Shown here one piece after another: positions 45,236 through 53,767 of a stretch of 64,000 nucleotides of DNA (the first letter of the stretch is position 1; each line of letters begins with the position of its first letter). The notes under the pieces are model-generated. The model did no database searches, had not been told where the DNA came from, and was given only the letters and a program-made list of their open reading frames with translations. Position numbers and translations under genes: made by a program. The stretch comes from Streptomyces sp. NRRL S-118 (GTDB lineage Bacteria > Actinomycetota > Actinomycetes > Streptomycetales > Streptomycetaceae): the NCBI RefSeq assembly GCF_000716335.1, contig NZ_KL591007.1, positions 122,558 through 186,557 of the forward strand, read 5' to 3'.

Positions 45236-45874
45236 GTGGCAACGTTCCGACTCCAAGGCAGCAAAGTGCTCGCCGTCGACATGACCGGCGACTCCGTCAG
45301 AGCGAAGAACGGCTCGATGGTCGCGTACGACGGCCAGATGGCCTTCAAGAAGATGTCCGGCGGCGGTGAGGGCCTGCGCGGGATGGTCACCCGGCGGCTC
45401 ACCGGCGAACAGATGGAAATGATGGAGGTGAAGGGGCAGGGGACCTGCTACTTCGCCGACCGGGCGAGCGAGATCAACCTGGTCGCGCTGCGCGGCGACA
45501 AGCTCTTCGTGGAGGCCAGCAACCTGCTGTGCGCCGACGGCGGGCTGCGCACCGGCACGAGCTTCACCGGTCTGCGCGGCGGGGCGACCGGGACCGGGCT
45601 GTTCACGACGACCGTCGAGGGCTCCGGGCAGGCCGCGATCATGTCGGACGGCCCGGCCGTGGTGCTGCGGGTGTCACCGCAGTACCCGCTGTCGGTGGAC
45701 CCCGGCGCGTACGTCGCCCACCAGGGCAACCTCCGGCAGAGCTTCCAGTCCGGTGTGACGTTCCGCACGTTTCTGGGCGAGGGCGGCGGCGAGGCGTTCC
45801 AGATCCGCTTCGAGGGCGACGGACTGGTCTACGTCCAGCCGAGCGAGCGCAACACCGTCGGAGGGGACGTCTGA
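45236..45874 (+). CDS. AIM24 family protein 1
   Basis: A 212-residue beta-rich protein of the AIM24 (TBP-like fold) family: [60 protein letters not shown]. No signal peptide or membrane helix. The yeast namesake is a mitochondrial inner-membrane organisation factor; the bacterial role is unknown. GTG 45236 is chosen; TACCGT (45224-45229) is a -10 six bases before it, predicting a leaderless mRNA. First of three coupled paralogues. Confidence 0.85.
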   Translation: MATFRLQGSKVLAVDMTGDSVRAKNGSMVAYDGQMAFKKMSGGGEGLRGMVTRRLTGEQMEMMEVKGQGTCYFADRASEINLVALRGDKLFVEASNLLCADGGLRTGTSFTGLRGGATGTGLFTTTVEGSGQAAIMSDGPAVVLRVSPQYPLSVDPGAYVAHQGNLRQSFQSGVTFRTFLGEGGGEAFQIRFEGDGLVYVQPSERNTVGGDV

Positions 45875-46524
45875 TGCCGTTCCGCGAGGTCAACGCGAAG
45901 ATGGTCGAGGCGGCGATCGCGCCCGGCCAGAAGATGTTCAGCCAGCGGGGCGCGATGCTCGCGTACCGCGGCGACGTCACTTTCACGCCGAACATCGCCG
46001 GCGGCCAGGGCGGCCTGATGTCGATGATCGGGCGCCGGGTGGCCGGCGAGGCGACACCGCTGATGACGGTCGAGGGCCGGGGCACCGTCATGTTCGGGCA
46101 CGGCGGCCACCACATCCAGGTGATCCAGCTGTCCGGCGACACGCTGTACGTGGAGGCGGACCGGCTGCTGGCCTTCGACGGAACGCTGGAGCAGGGCACG
46201 ATGTTCCTGGGCGCGCAGGGCGGCGTCATGGGCATGGTGCGCGGCCAGGTCACCGGCCAGGGGCTGTTCACCACGACCCTGAAGGGCCACGGCGCGGTCG
46301 CCGTGATGGCGCACGGCGGGGTCATCGAGCTTCCGATCACCCCGGGGCGGCCGGTCCACGTCGACCCGCAGGCGTACGTCGCGCACCACGGCGACGTGCG
46401 CAACAAGCTCTCCACCGCGCTGGGCTGGCGCGACATGGTGGGGCGCGGCTCGGGCGAGGCCTTCCAGCTGGAGCTGAGCGGCAGTGGTGCGGTGTACGTC
46501 CAGGCGTCGGAGGAGAAGCTGTGA
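45874..46524 (+). CDS. AIM24 family protein 2
   Basis: A 216-residue paralogue of the preceding protein: KMFSQRGAMLAYRGDVTFTP, MTVEGRGTVMFGHGGHHIQV, GEAFQLELSGSGAVYVQASE. ATG 45874 shares one base with the upstream stop (TGATG), and GAGG precedes it, so translation is coupled. Its stop overlaps the third gene by four bases. Glycine-rich loops (AGGQGGLMSMIGRRVAGEAT) are at the same place as in paralogue 1. Confidence 0.85.
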   Translation: MPFREVNAKMVEAAIAPGQKMFSQRGAMLAYRGDVTFTPNIAGGQGGLMSMIGRRVAGEATPLMTVEGRGTVMFGHGGHHIQVIQLSGDTLYVEADRLLAFDGTLEQGTMFLGAQGGVMGMVRGQVTGQGLFTTTLKGHGAVAVMAHGGVIELPITPGRPVHVDPQAYVAHHGDVRNKLSTALGWRDMVGRGSGEAFQLELSGSGAVYVQASEEKL

Positions 46525-47300
46525 GCACGCCCGTCGTTTTCGATCCCGGCACGCTGCCGAGCGACGACAACGTCAATCCGTACACCTTCTGCGTGGAGCT
46601 GAAGGGCTCCCAGTGGTTCCTCCAGAAGGGGAAGATGATCGCCTACTACGGGCGGATCGACTTCAACGGCATCGGCCACGGCCGCCTGGAGCGGCTCATC
46701 CGGACGAGCTTCCACTCCCCGCTGCACGCGAGCGACTGGGTGGTGGCGGAGGGCAGCGGCAAGATGCTGCTGGCGGACCGCGCCTTCGACGTCAACTCGT
46801 TCGACCTGGACGAGGGGAACCTGACCATCCGGGCCGGGAACCTGCTGGCGTACCAGCCCACCCTCGCGCTGAAGCAGTCGATCGTGCCGGGGTTCCTGAC
46901 CCTGATCGGCACGGGGAAGTTCGTGGCCGCGTCGAACGGTCCCGTGGTGTTCATGGAACCGCCGCTGCGGGTGGATCCGCAGGCGCTGGTGGGCTGGGCG
47001 GACTGCCCGTCGCCGTGCCACCACTACGACCACGGCTACATGACGGGCGTGATGGGCGGGCTGCGGCACCTGACGGGCATCGGCGGCGCGTCCGGCGAGG
47101 AGCACCAGTTCGAGTTCGCGGGGGCGGGGACGGTGCTGCTCCAGTCGTCGGAGGTGCTGATGCCCGAGCAGGCGACCGGGGCGGTGCCGCACGAGCCGGG
47201 CGTACCGGGCGGAACGCATGGATCCGGCCACGGTCAGCACGGATCCGCACCGCGCCTTCCCGGTCAGCTGGGGGACCTCCAGCGTCGCTTCGGGCTGTGA
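46521..47300 (+). CDS. AIM24 family protein 3
   Basis: A 259-residue, more diverged paralogue: FCVELKGSQWFLQKGKMIAY, YGRIDFNGIG, GTGKFVAASNGPVVFMEPPL, EEHQFEFAGAGTVLLQSSEV. It carries an extra C-terminal tail of about 45 residues rich in Gly, His and Pro (PGGTHGSGHGQHGSAPRLPG), possibly metal-binding. GTG 46521 overlaps the previous stop (GTGA). The three probably form a hetero-oligomer made in fixed ratio (inference). Confidence 0.83.
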   Translation: MSTPVVFDPGTLPSDDNVNPYTFCVELKGSQWFLQKGKMIAYYGRIDFNGIGHGRLERLIRTSFHSPLHASDWVVAEGSGKMLLADRAFDVNSFDLDEGNLTIRAGNLLAYQPTLALKQSIVPGFLTLIGTGKFVAASNGPVVFMEPPLRVDPQALVGWADCPSPCHHYDHGYMTGVMGGLRHLTGIGGASGEEHQFEFAGAGTVLLQSSEVLMPEQATGAVPHEPGVPGGTHGSGHGQHGSAPRLPGQLGDLQRRFGL

Positions 47301-47444
47301 GCGGTAGTCTGCGGAGTGTGACGTCCTCGAACGTCTGCGCCCTTGTAGTGCGGGTACTCAGTCGTCGAGGACGGGGGGCCGGGGCTGCCCGGCGTCACCG
47401 ACCTCATTTCGTCCAGCATTCAACTTCTTAGGTAGAATCCATAC

Positions 47445-47921
47445 ATGGAGACCGAGACGGCCATTCCCTGGCTGACCGATGCCGAGCAGCGCGCCTGGCG
47501 CACGTACCTGGACGTGAACAGGCTGCTGACGTACCAGTTGGAGAAGGACCTCCAGCCGTTCGGACTGACCATCAACGACTACGAGATCCTGGTGAACCTC
47601 TCGGAGTCGCTCGAGCGGCGGATGCGGATGAGCGACCTGGCGGCGGCGACGCTTCAGTCCAAGAGCCGCCTTTCCCACCAGATCACCCGGATGGAGAACG
47701 CCGGGCTCGTGCGCCGGGAGAACTGCGAGTCGGACCGGCGCGGCCTGTACGCGGTCCTCACCGACCACGGCATGGAGACCATGCGGAAGGTCGCCCCGCA
47801 CCACGTCGAGTCGGTGCGCAAGCACTTCATCGACCTGCTGAACCCGGACGCACTCCACCAGCTGCACGACTCGCTGCACCCCATCGCCGAACAGCTGCGG
47901 GGCCTGCGCGGCAAGCCCTAG
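47445..47921 (+). CDS. MarR family transcriptional regulator
   Basis: A 158-residue MarR protein of the Streptomyces type that starts PWLTDAEQRAWRTYLDVNRL. HTH: RMRMSDLAAATLQSKSRLSH then QITRMENAGLVRRENCESDR, with wing RRGLYAVLT. The cysteine in RRENCESDRRG sits at the start of the wing, as in several redox-related MarR proteins, but sensing is unproven. TAGAAT (47433-47438) is a -10 six bases before ATG 47445, so the mRNA is probably leaderless; TTCT-N5-AGAA overlaps it and may be an autoregulatory site. Confidence 0.9.
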   Translation: METETAIPWLTDAEQRAWRTYLDVNRLLTYQLEKDLQPFGLTINDYEILVNLSESLERRMRMSDLAAATLQSKSRLSHQITRMENAGLVRRENCESDRRGLYAVLTDHGMETMRKVAPHHVESVRKHFIDLLNPDALHQLHDSLHPIAEQLRGLRGKP

Positions 47922-47931
47922 CCAGGGCCTC

Positions 47932-47997
47932 TCGTTCGGATCCGGCTGGGCTCGTGGTGTCCGGACACCGTTCCCTGACCCAGCCTGATCCGAACGA
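47932..47997. terminator. Bidirectional terminator with nested palindrome
   Basis: A 19-nt arm (47932-47950, TCGTTCGGATC then GGCTGGG) pairs with 47979-47997 with one mismatch. Its 28-nt loop contains the 14-bp palindrome GGTGTCCGGACACC. It lies between the convergent MarR and sensor-kinase genes, where it can stop transcription from both sides. Confidence 0.82.
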
Positions 47998-48004
47998 CGG
48001 ACCT

Positions 48005-49432
48005 TCAGGCGTCCCCCCGCGGGGTGTCCACGGGGTCCCGGGGCACCCGCAGTTCCAGCAGCGCGCCGCCGGAGGGGGACCGGCGGGCCGCGAGGGTGCC
48101 GCCGTGGCGGTCAGCGATGTCACGGGCGATCGCCAGGCCCAGGCCGGCGCCGCCCGCGTCGCGGCTGCGGGCGTCGTCCAGCCGGACGAACCGCTCGAAG
48201 ATCCGCTCCCGCTCGGCCTCCGGCACGCCCGCCCCGTCGTCCTCGACGGTCAGGACGACGTCCCGTCCGGCGGTACGGACGGTGACCGTCACCCGGGTGG
48301 CCGCGTGCCGCTGGGCGTTGTCGAGCAGGTTCGCGAGGACCCGCGCCAGCTGGGGGCGTGAGCCGCCGACCTCGGCCCGCTCGGCCCCGACCCGGACCGG
48401 TACGCGGTCCTCCGCCCGCTGGGACACCTCCTGCCGCACGAGCTCGGCCAGGTCGAAGCGGGTCCGTCCCGGCCGCTCCCCCGCGTCCAGACGGGCCAGC
48501 AGCAGCAGGTCCGCCGCCAGTTGCTGGAGCCGCACGGTGTCGGCGACCGCGCCGGGGAGGTCGAGCAGCCCGGGGTGCGCCGCGCCGACCTCCAGCTGGG
48601 TGCGCAGACTCGCGATGGGGCTGCGCAGTTCGTGCGAGGCGTCCGCGACGAACCGCCGCTGCCGCTCGACGGACGCCTCCAGCGCCGCCAGCGTCTCGTT
48701 GGTCGTGCGGGCCAGCCGCGCCACCTCGTCGTGGGTGCCCGGCTCGGGCACGCGGCGCGAGAGGTCCTCCGACGCCGTGATCGCCGCCATCTCGCCGCGG
48801 ATGCCCTCCACGGGCTTCAGCGCCCGCCGGGTGACCAGCCAGGTCACGGCGGCGACCACCGCGAGCAGCACCGGCAGCGTGCCGAGCATGGCGTCCCGCA
48901 CACCGGAGACCGTGGCCGTCTCGGTGGCCAGCGGCGCGCCGGCGTACACGGTGACCTCGCCGCTCCGCGGCCCGGAAGCCTTGACGGCGGCGAAGCGGTA
49001 CGTGGCGGTGTCGCCGTCGACGGTCACGTCGCCCTTCGAGTAGGCGACGTCGTCGGAGACCTCCCCGGTGCCCGGCTCCCTCCCGTCGTCCTCGCCGGCG
49101 CGCGGCGCGACCGCCTTCGTCCGCGGGCTGCCGGTGCCGGAGATGGCATCGATGTCGTCCCCGACGGCGACGACACGGCCGTCCTCGTCCACGACCTGCA
49201 CCGGGTGCTCCTCGGTGTCGTCGGGCAGGTCCAGCCGGTCCGGCGGCCTGCCGTCGGCGATCTGCGAGGCGACCGACCGGGCCGAGACCGTCGCCTGGAG
49301 CTCGGCCTGGTCGACGAGGTTGGCACGCAGGACCGCGAGCAACGCGACACCCGCGCCGACGAGGGCGACCGCCACGACGAGGGTGGCGCCGAGGGCGGTA
49401 CGGGCGCGGACGGAGCGCAGCGGGTGCCTCAC
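48005..49432 (-). CDS. HAMP-domain sensor histidine kinase
   Basis: A 475-residue kinase. TM1 (12-34) and TM2 (182-201) bracket an extracytoplasmic domain of about 145 residues with many acidic positions. HAMP follows (RRALKPVEGIRGEMAAITAS), then the H-box FVADASHELRSPI with H267, N-box RVLANLLDNAQRHA, and G-boxes VEDDGAGVP and GGAGLGLAIARDI. The stimulus is unknown; a cell-envelope or metal signal would fit. It is coupled to its response regulator by a 4-base overlap. Confidence 0.92.
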   Translation of the reverse strand: MRHPLRSVRARTALGATLVVAVALVGAGVALLAVLRANLVDQAELQATVSARSVASQIADGRPPDRLDLPDDTEEHPVQVVDEDGRVVAVGDDIDAISGTGSPRTKAVAPRAGEDDGREPGTGEVSDDVAYSKGDVTVDGDTATYRFAAVKASGPRSGEVTVYAGAPLATETATVSGVRDAMLGTLPVLLAVVAAVTWLVTRRALKPVEGIRGEMAAITASEDLSRRVPEPGTHDEVARLARTTNETLAALEASVERQRRFVADASHELRSPIASLRTQLEVGAAHPGLLDLPGAVADTVRLQQLAADLLLLARLDAGERPGRTRFDLAELVRQEVSQRAEDRVPVRVGAERAEVGGSRPQLARVLANLLDNAQRHAATRVTVTVRTAGRDVVLTVEDDGAGVPEAERERIFERFVRLDDARSRDAGGAGLGLAIARDIADRHGGTLAARRSPSGGALLELRVPRDPVDTPRGDA

Positions 49433-50088
49433 CGGTCCTCCAGGCGGTACCCGGCGCCGCGCACGGTCCGGATGGTCCCCGCCCCCAGCTTGCGCCGCAG
49501 CGCGCTCACGTACACCTCGACGATGTTCGGGTCGCCCTCGTACGCGAAGTCCCAGACGTGCTCCAGGATCTCCGCCTTCGACACGACCTCGCCGGGCCGC
49601 AGGGCCAGCTGCTCCAGGACGGAGAACTCCTTCGCGGTGAGGCCCACCTCCGCGCCGTCCCGCAGGACGCGGCGACTCGCCGTGTCGACGGCGAGCGCCC
49701 CGGCCCGCAGCACGGGGGACGCGGTGCGGCCGCGGCGCCGCAGCAGGGCCTTGACGCGCGCGACGAGGACGACGTACGAGAACGGCTTGGTGAGGTAGTC
49801 GTCGGCTCCGGTGTCGAGTCCCTCGGCCTCGTCGTACTCGCCGTCCTTGGCCGTGAGCATCAGGATCGGTACGTCGTGGCCGGCGGCCCGCAGCGCCGCG
49901 CAGACGCGGTAACCGTTCATGCCGGGCAGCATGATGTCGAGGACCACCAGGTCGTACGCTCCGTCCCCGGCCCGGTGCAGCCCTTCGAGCCCGTCGTGGA
50001 CCACGTCCACGGCGAACCCTTCGGCGCGCAGCCCGGCGGCGAGGGACAGGGCGAGCCGCTTCTCGTCCTCCACGATCAACAGACGCAT
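49429..50088 (-). CDS. OmpR-family response regulator
   Basis: A 219-residue regulator. Receiver domain: IVEDEKRL, phosphoacceptor D51 (LVVLDIMLPGMNG), K at YLTKPFSY. The C-terminal winged HTH has VGLTAKEFSVLEQLALRPGE then ILEHVWDFAYEGDPNIVEVY and YVSALRRKLG. ATG 50088 lies 23 bp from the first TTCAGG-type repeat, so autoregulation is likely. The divergent PepSY gene is the probable target. Confidence 0.93.
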   Translation of the reverse strand: MRLLIVEDEKRLALSLAAGLRAEGFAVDVVHDGLEGLHRAGDGAYDLVVLDIMLPGMNGYRVCAALRAAGHDVPILMLTAKDGEYDEAEGLDTGADDYLTKPFSYVVLVARVKALLRRRGRTASPVLRAGALAVDTASRRVLRDGAEVGLTAKEFSVLEQLALRPGEVVSKAEILEHVWDFAYEGDPNIVEVYVSALRRKLGAGTIRTVRGAGYRLEDR

Positions 50089-50110
50089 GGGTTCAGGGTC
50101 CCAAAGGGAA

Positions 50111-50149
50111 CCTGAAGAGACCTTCAGGCGGCTTCAGGCTGCGTTCAGG
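50111..50149. promoter_or_regulatory. Direct TTCAGG repeats, probable response-regulator site
   Basis: CTTCAGG at 50122-50128 and 50132-50138, and GTTCAGG at 50143-50149, recur every 10-11 bp, one helical turn apart. An inverted copy CCTGAAG at 50111-50117 makes a dyad with the first. This arrangement is typical of OmpR/PhoB-type sites and lies between the regulator gene and the divergent PepSY gene. Confidence 0.72.
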
Positions 50150-50208
50150 CACCGGGGCGCAGGGTGGGTGCGTACCGAACGAACCGAACCTCCCTGGAGG
50201 CCCTTCCC

Positions 50209-50634
50209 ATGAAGCGCAACCTCATCATCGCGACGGTCACCGCGGCGGCCCTGGTCACCGGCGGCACCGCGGCGGCGTTCGCCGCCGCCGAAGAGGCCCC
50301 GTCCAAGCCGCACCACGCGGTGGCGCAGTCCGGCGACGACCGCGACGACGCGGCGGACGCCGCCTCCGACCCCGAGGAGGCGCGGGACGCCCTCCGCGGC
50401 ACCGAGGTCACGGCCGCCGAGGCGCTCCGGGCCGTCGCGGGCCGCGGCACGGTGACCTCGCTGGAGCTGGACGACGACGGCGCGCGGACGTGGGACGTCG
50501 AGCTGGTGACGAAGGACGGCACGGTCCAGGACTGGACGGTCGACGCGAAGACCGCGAAGGCGGTCCAGGACAAGGACCAGGACCAGGAGGACCAGGACCA
50601 GGAGGACCAGGCCGGGAACGCCGACGAGGACTGA
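50209..50634 (+). CDS. Secreted PepSY-domain protein
   Basis: A 141-residue exported protein with signal peptide MKRNLIIATVTAAALVTGGT ending near AFAAA. One PepSY domain spans about residues 60-120 (EVTAAEALRAVAGRGTVTSL, WDVELVTKDGTVQDWTVDA). The C-terminus is a repetitive acidic/glutamine tail (KDQDQEDQDQEDQ), encoded by a short gaccaggac repeat. PepSY proteins often accompany two-component systems and may inhibit proteases or modulate the sensor. CTGGAGG precedes ATG 50209. The 173-bp gap after it is GC-rich with no gene. Confidence 0.86.
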   Translation: MKRNLIIATVTAAALVTGGTAAAFAAAEEAPSKPHHAVAQSGDDRDDAADAASDPEEARDALRGTEVTAAEALRAVAGRGTVTSLELDDDGARTWDVELVTKDGTVQDWTVDAKTAKAVQDKDQDQEDQDQEDQAGNADED

Positions 50635-50807
50635 TCCGGCCGCGCACGCGGGCCGGGCCCGCCGGGGCCCGGCCCCCGCCGGCCACCCGCGGGGCGCGGC
50701 TCCACGGAAGTCGGGGGGCCACCCGCCCCGGGGCGCGGCGGGACCGGTCGCTTCGCTCGCGGCGGAGCCGCGGGCCGCAGCGAGCCCCGCGGATCCGGGA
50801 ACGGGCC

Positions 50808-51767
50808 CTAGCGGCCCGTCAGGCCCGCCACCAGCTCGTCCGCCGCCGCGTACGGGTCCAGCGTGCCCGAGACGATGCGCTCCGCGAGGGTGCCCAGGCG
50901 GCGGTCGCCGTGGAGGTCGCCGATGCGTTCGCGCAGGGCCGTGACGGCGATGGTCTCGACCTCGCGCGCGGCCCGGGCCCGGCGGCGCTCGTCCAGGACG
51001 CCCCGCTCCTCCATCCACGCGCGGTGCTTCTCCAGCGCCTCGACGACCTCGTCGACGCCCTCGCTGCGCGCCGCGACCGTCTTGACGATCGGCGGCCGCC
51101 AGTCCCCCGGCCCGCGGGCCTCGCCGAGGCCCAGCATGTGGTTGAGCTCGCGCGCCGTGGCGTCGGCGCCGTCGCGGTCGGCCTTGTTGACGACGTACAC
51201 ATCGCCGATCTCCAGGATGCCGGCCTTGGCCGCCTGGATCCCGTCGCCCATGCCGGGCGCGAGCAGCACCACGGACGTGTCCGCCTGGGAGGCGATCTCG
51301 ACCTCCGACTGCCCGACGCCGACCGTCTCGACGAGGACCACGTCGCAGCCGGCCGCGTCGAGGACGCGGATCGCCTGCGGCGCGGCCCAGGCGAGACCGC
51401 CCAGGTGGCCGCGCGTCGCCATGGAGCGGATGTAGACGCCCGGGTCGGAGGCGTGCTCCGACATCCGGACGCGGTCGCCGAGCAGCGCGCCCCCGCTGAA
51501 GGGGGAGGACGGGTCGACGGCCAGGACGCCGACCCGCTTGCCGGCCCGCCGGTACGCGGTGACCAGGGCCGACGTCGAGGTCGACTTGCCGACACCGGGC
51601 GAGCCGGTCAGGCCGACGACGTACGCCCCGCCCGTCAGCGGCGCGAGCGCCGCCATCACCTCACGGAGCTGCGGGGACGCACCCTCCACGAGCGAGATCA
51701 GCCGGGCCACGGCCCGCGGCCGGCCCTCCCGTGCCTGGGCGACCAGTGCGGGGACGTCCACCATCAC
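50808..51767 (-). CDS. meaB: MeaB-type G-protein chaperone of B12-dependent mutases
   Basis: A 319-residue SIMIBI-class GTPase. G1 is GLTGSPGVGKSTSTSALV; then VLAVDPSSPFSGGALLGDR, METVGVGQSE-like VETVGVGQSEVEIA, and the base-recognition NKADRDGA. MeaB loads adenosylcobalamin into methylmalonyl-CoA-type mutases and protects them from inactivation; partners could be methylmalonyl-CoA mutase or the IcmA encoded 8 kb away. GTG 51767 has AGGAG upstream; ATG 51764 is equally possible. It is 37 bp downstream of the thiolase gene, in one operon. Confidence 0.93.
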   Translation of the reverse strand: MMVDVPALVAQAREGRPRAVARLISLVEGASPQLREVMAALAPLTGGAYVVGLTGSPGVGKSTSTSALVTAYRRAGKRVGVLAVDPSSPFSGGALLGDRVRMSEHASDPGVYIRSMATRGHLGGLAWAAPQAIRVLDAAGCDVVLVETVGVGQSEVEIASQADTSVVLLAPGMGDGIQAAKAGILEIGDVYVVNKADRDGADATARELNHMLGLGEARGPGDWRPPIVKTVAARSEGVDEVVEALEKHRAWMEERGVLDERRRARAAREVETIAVTALRERIGDLHGDRRLGTLAERIVSGTLDPYAAADELVAGLTGR

Positions 51768-51804
51768 GTACAGAGCTCCTTACGGGCCGGGCCGTCAGGC
51801 CGGT

Positions 51805-53013
51805 TTACTTGCCGTTGCCGGGGACGCGGAGGATCAGCGCGTCACCCTGACCGCCGCCGCCGCACAGCGCCGCCGCGCCGACTCCGCCGCCGCGCCGCTT
51901 GAGCTCCAGGGCCAGGTGGAGGACGAGCCGGGCGCCCGACATGCCGATCGGGTGCCCGAGGGCGATCGCACCACCGTTGACGTTCACCTTTTCGGGGGTC
52001 ACGCCGAGATCCTTCATTGACTGTACGGCGACCGCCGCGAACGCCTCGTTGATTTCGATCAGGTCGAGGTCGGAGACGGCCAGGCCCTCCTTCTTCAGGG
52101 CGTGGACGATCGCGTTGGACGGCTGCGAGTGCAGCGAGTTGTCCGGCCCGGCCACGTTGCCGTGGGCGCCGATCTCGGCGATCCAGTCCAGACCGAGCTC
52201 CTCGGCCTTGGCCTTGCTCATCACGACGACGGCCGCGGCACCGTCGGAGATCTGCGAGGCGGTGCCGGCCGTGATGGTGCCGTCCTTGGCGAAGGCGGGG
52301 CGCAGCCTGCTCAGGGACTCGACCGTGGTGTCGGCCCGGATGCCCTCGTCCTTGGCGAAGATGACCGGGTCGCCCTTGCGCTGCGGGATCTCGACCGGGG
52401 TGATCTCGGCCTCGAAGATGCCGTTCTTCTGCGCGGCGGCGGCGCGCTGGTGCGACAGCGCGGCGATCTCGTCCTGCTCGGCGCGGGCGATGCCGAGGTG
52501 GGTGTTGCGCTTCTCGGTGGACTCGCCCATGGCGATGCCCTCGAACGGGTCGGTGAGGCCGTCGTGCGCCATGGTGTCGAGCATCTCGATGGCGCCGTAC
52601 TTGAAGCCCTCGCGGGACTTCGGCAGCGCGTGCGGCGCGTTCGTCATGGACTCCTGGCCGCCGGCGACGATCACGTCGAACTCACCCGCGCGGATCAGCT
52701 GGTCCGCGAGCGCGATGGCGTCGAGGCCGGAGAGACAGACCTTGTTGACGGTGAGCGCCGGGACGTTCATCGGGATGCCGGCCTTGACCGCGGCCTGGCG
52801 GGCGGGGATCTGCCCGGCGCCGGCCTGCAGCACCTGGCCCATGATCACGTACTGCACCTGGTCACCGCCGATGCCGGCCCGGTCGAGCGCGGCCTTGATG
52901 GCGAAGCCGCCCAGGTCGGCGCCCGAGAAGGACTTCAGCGAGCCGAGCAGCCGGCCCATGGGCGTGCGTGCGCCCGCGACGATGACTGAGGTGGTACCGG
53001 TCGTTCCAGACAT
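51805..53013 (-). CDS. Acetyl-CoA C-acetyltransferase (thiolase)
   Basis: A 402-residue thiolase, degrading or forming acetoacetyl-CoA. The acylated nucleophile is C93 in [11 protein letters not shown], and the C-terminal motifs [20 protein letters not shown] (His base) and [12 protein letters not shown] (second Cys) are intact, with [13 protein letters not shown] 53013 follows GGAAGGGGAT. It starts the operon with meaB and is divergent from the epimerase gene. It probably joins ethylmalonyl-CoA/acetoacetyl-CoA metabolism feeding polyketide extender units. Confidence 0.94.
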   Translation of the reverse strand: MSGTTGTTSVIVAGARTPMGRLLGSLKSFSGADLGGFAIKAALDRAGIGGDQVQYVIMGQVLQAGAGQIPARQAAVKAGIPMNVPALTVNKVCLSGLDAIALADQLIRAGEFDVIVAGGQESMTNAPHALPKSREGFKYGAIEMLDTMAHDGLTDPFEGIAMGESTEKRNTHLGIARAEQDEIAALSHQRAAAAQKNGIFEAEITPVEIPQRKGDPVIFAKDEGIRADTTVESLSRLRPAFAKDGTITAGTASQISDGAAAVVVMSKAKAEELGLDWIAEIGAHGNVAGPDNSLHSQPSNAIVHALKKEGLAVSDLDLIEINEAFAAVAVQSMKDLGVTPEKVNVNGGAIALGHPIGMSGARLVLHLALELKRRGGGVGAAALCGGGGQGDALILRVPGNGK

Positions 53014-53159
53014 GAGGCACGATCCCCTTCCAGCCTGGGGCTGAGGAGTGAACGAGGGTTTACTGCCAATGTACTGAGCGGTACTGGCCGGGTCACCGGC
53101 CAGCCGGTGTGATCGCGCGCACGTTGCGTAACCACCTCCTTCGGCGCTGCACTGGTCCC

Positions 53160-53600
53160 ATGCTGACGCGAATCGACCACATCGGGATCGCCTGTTTCGA
53201 CCTCGACAAGACCGTCGAGTTCTACCGTGCCACGTACGGGTTCGAGGTCTTCCACACCGAGGTCAACGAAGAGCAGGGCGTACGTGAGGCCATGCTCAAG
53301 ATCAACGAGACGTCCGACGGCGGCGCCTCCTACCTCCAGCTGCTGGAGCCCACCCGCGAGGACTCCGCGGTCGGGAAGTGGCTCGCCAAGAACGGCGAGG
53401 GTGTCCACCACATCGCCTTCGGCACGGCGGACGTGGACGGGGACGCCGCGGCGATCCGGGAGAAGGGGGTGCGGGTGCTGTACGAGCAGCCCCGTATCGG
53501 CTCCATGGGGTCGCGGATCACCTTCCTGCACCCGAAGGACTGCCACGGGGTCCTCACGGAACTGGTGACGTCCGCTGACCCGTCCTCAGCGGAGCACTGA
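53160..53600 (+). CDS. mce: Methylmalonyl-CoA epimerase
   Basis: A 146-residue VOC-fold enzyme converting (R)- and (S)-methylmalonyl-CoA. Metal ligands appear in [15 protein letters not shown] (H7), [12 protein letters not shown] (Q/E), [13 protein letters not shown] (H) and GVLTELV (E). ATG 53160 begins the fold; the upstream 17 codons of the longer frame are rejected. It is divergent from the thiolase with 146 bp between starts. Confidence 0.93.
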   Translation: MLTRIDHIGIACFDLDKTVEFYRATYGFEVFHTEVNEEQGVREAMLKINETSDGGASYLQLLEPTREDSAVGKWLAKNGEGVHHIAFGTADVDGDAAAIREKGVRVLYEQPRIGSMGSRITFLHPKDCHGVLTELVTSADPSSAEH

Positions 53601-53702
53601 CCTCCGGATTCCTGGCCCGGTAGAGTGGGCGGCTCCGGGCCGGGGACGGACCGGGGCCGCGCCGCGTCCCCGGCGTTGGATCTGACACCATTCCCCGGGG
53701 GG

Positions 53703-53721
53703 CCGTTCGCCCGGCGAACGG
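53703..53721 (+). promoter_or_regulatory. Palindrome upstream of scy
   Basis: CCGTTCGCC-C-GGCGAACGG is a perfect 9-1-9 dyad ending 46 bp before the scy start. It lies in the 167-bp gap after the epimerase gene, downstream of TAGAGT (53620-53625), a possible -10. It could be an operator or a leader hairpin. Confidence 0.5.
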
Positions 53722-53767
53722 TGCTCGTACAAGAGAGTTGCGACCAGGGGACGGATGGGACCGCGCA

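Noticed and set aside
44441..45256. Long version of the thiamine-binding-like gene
   Set aside because: Upstream of GTG 44734 the frame crosses the DUF3817 gene; only the last 97 residues fit the family.
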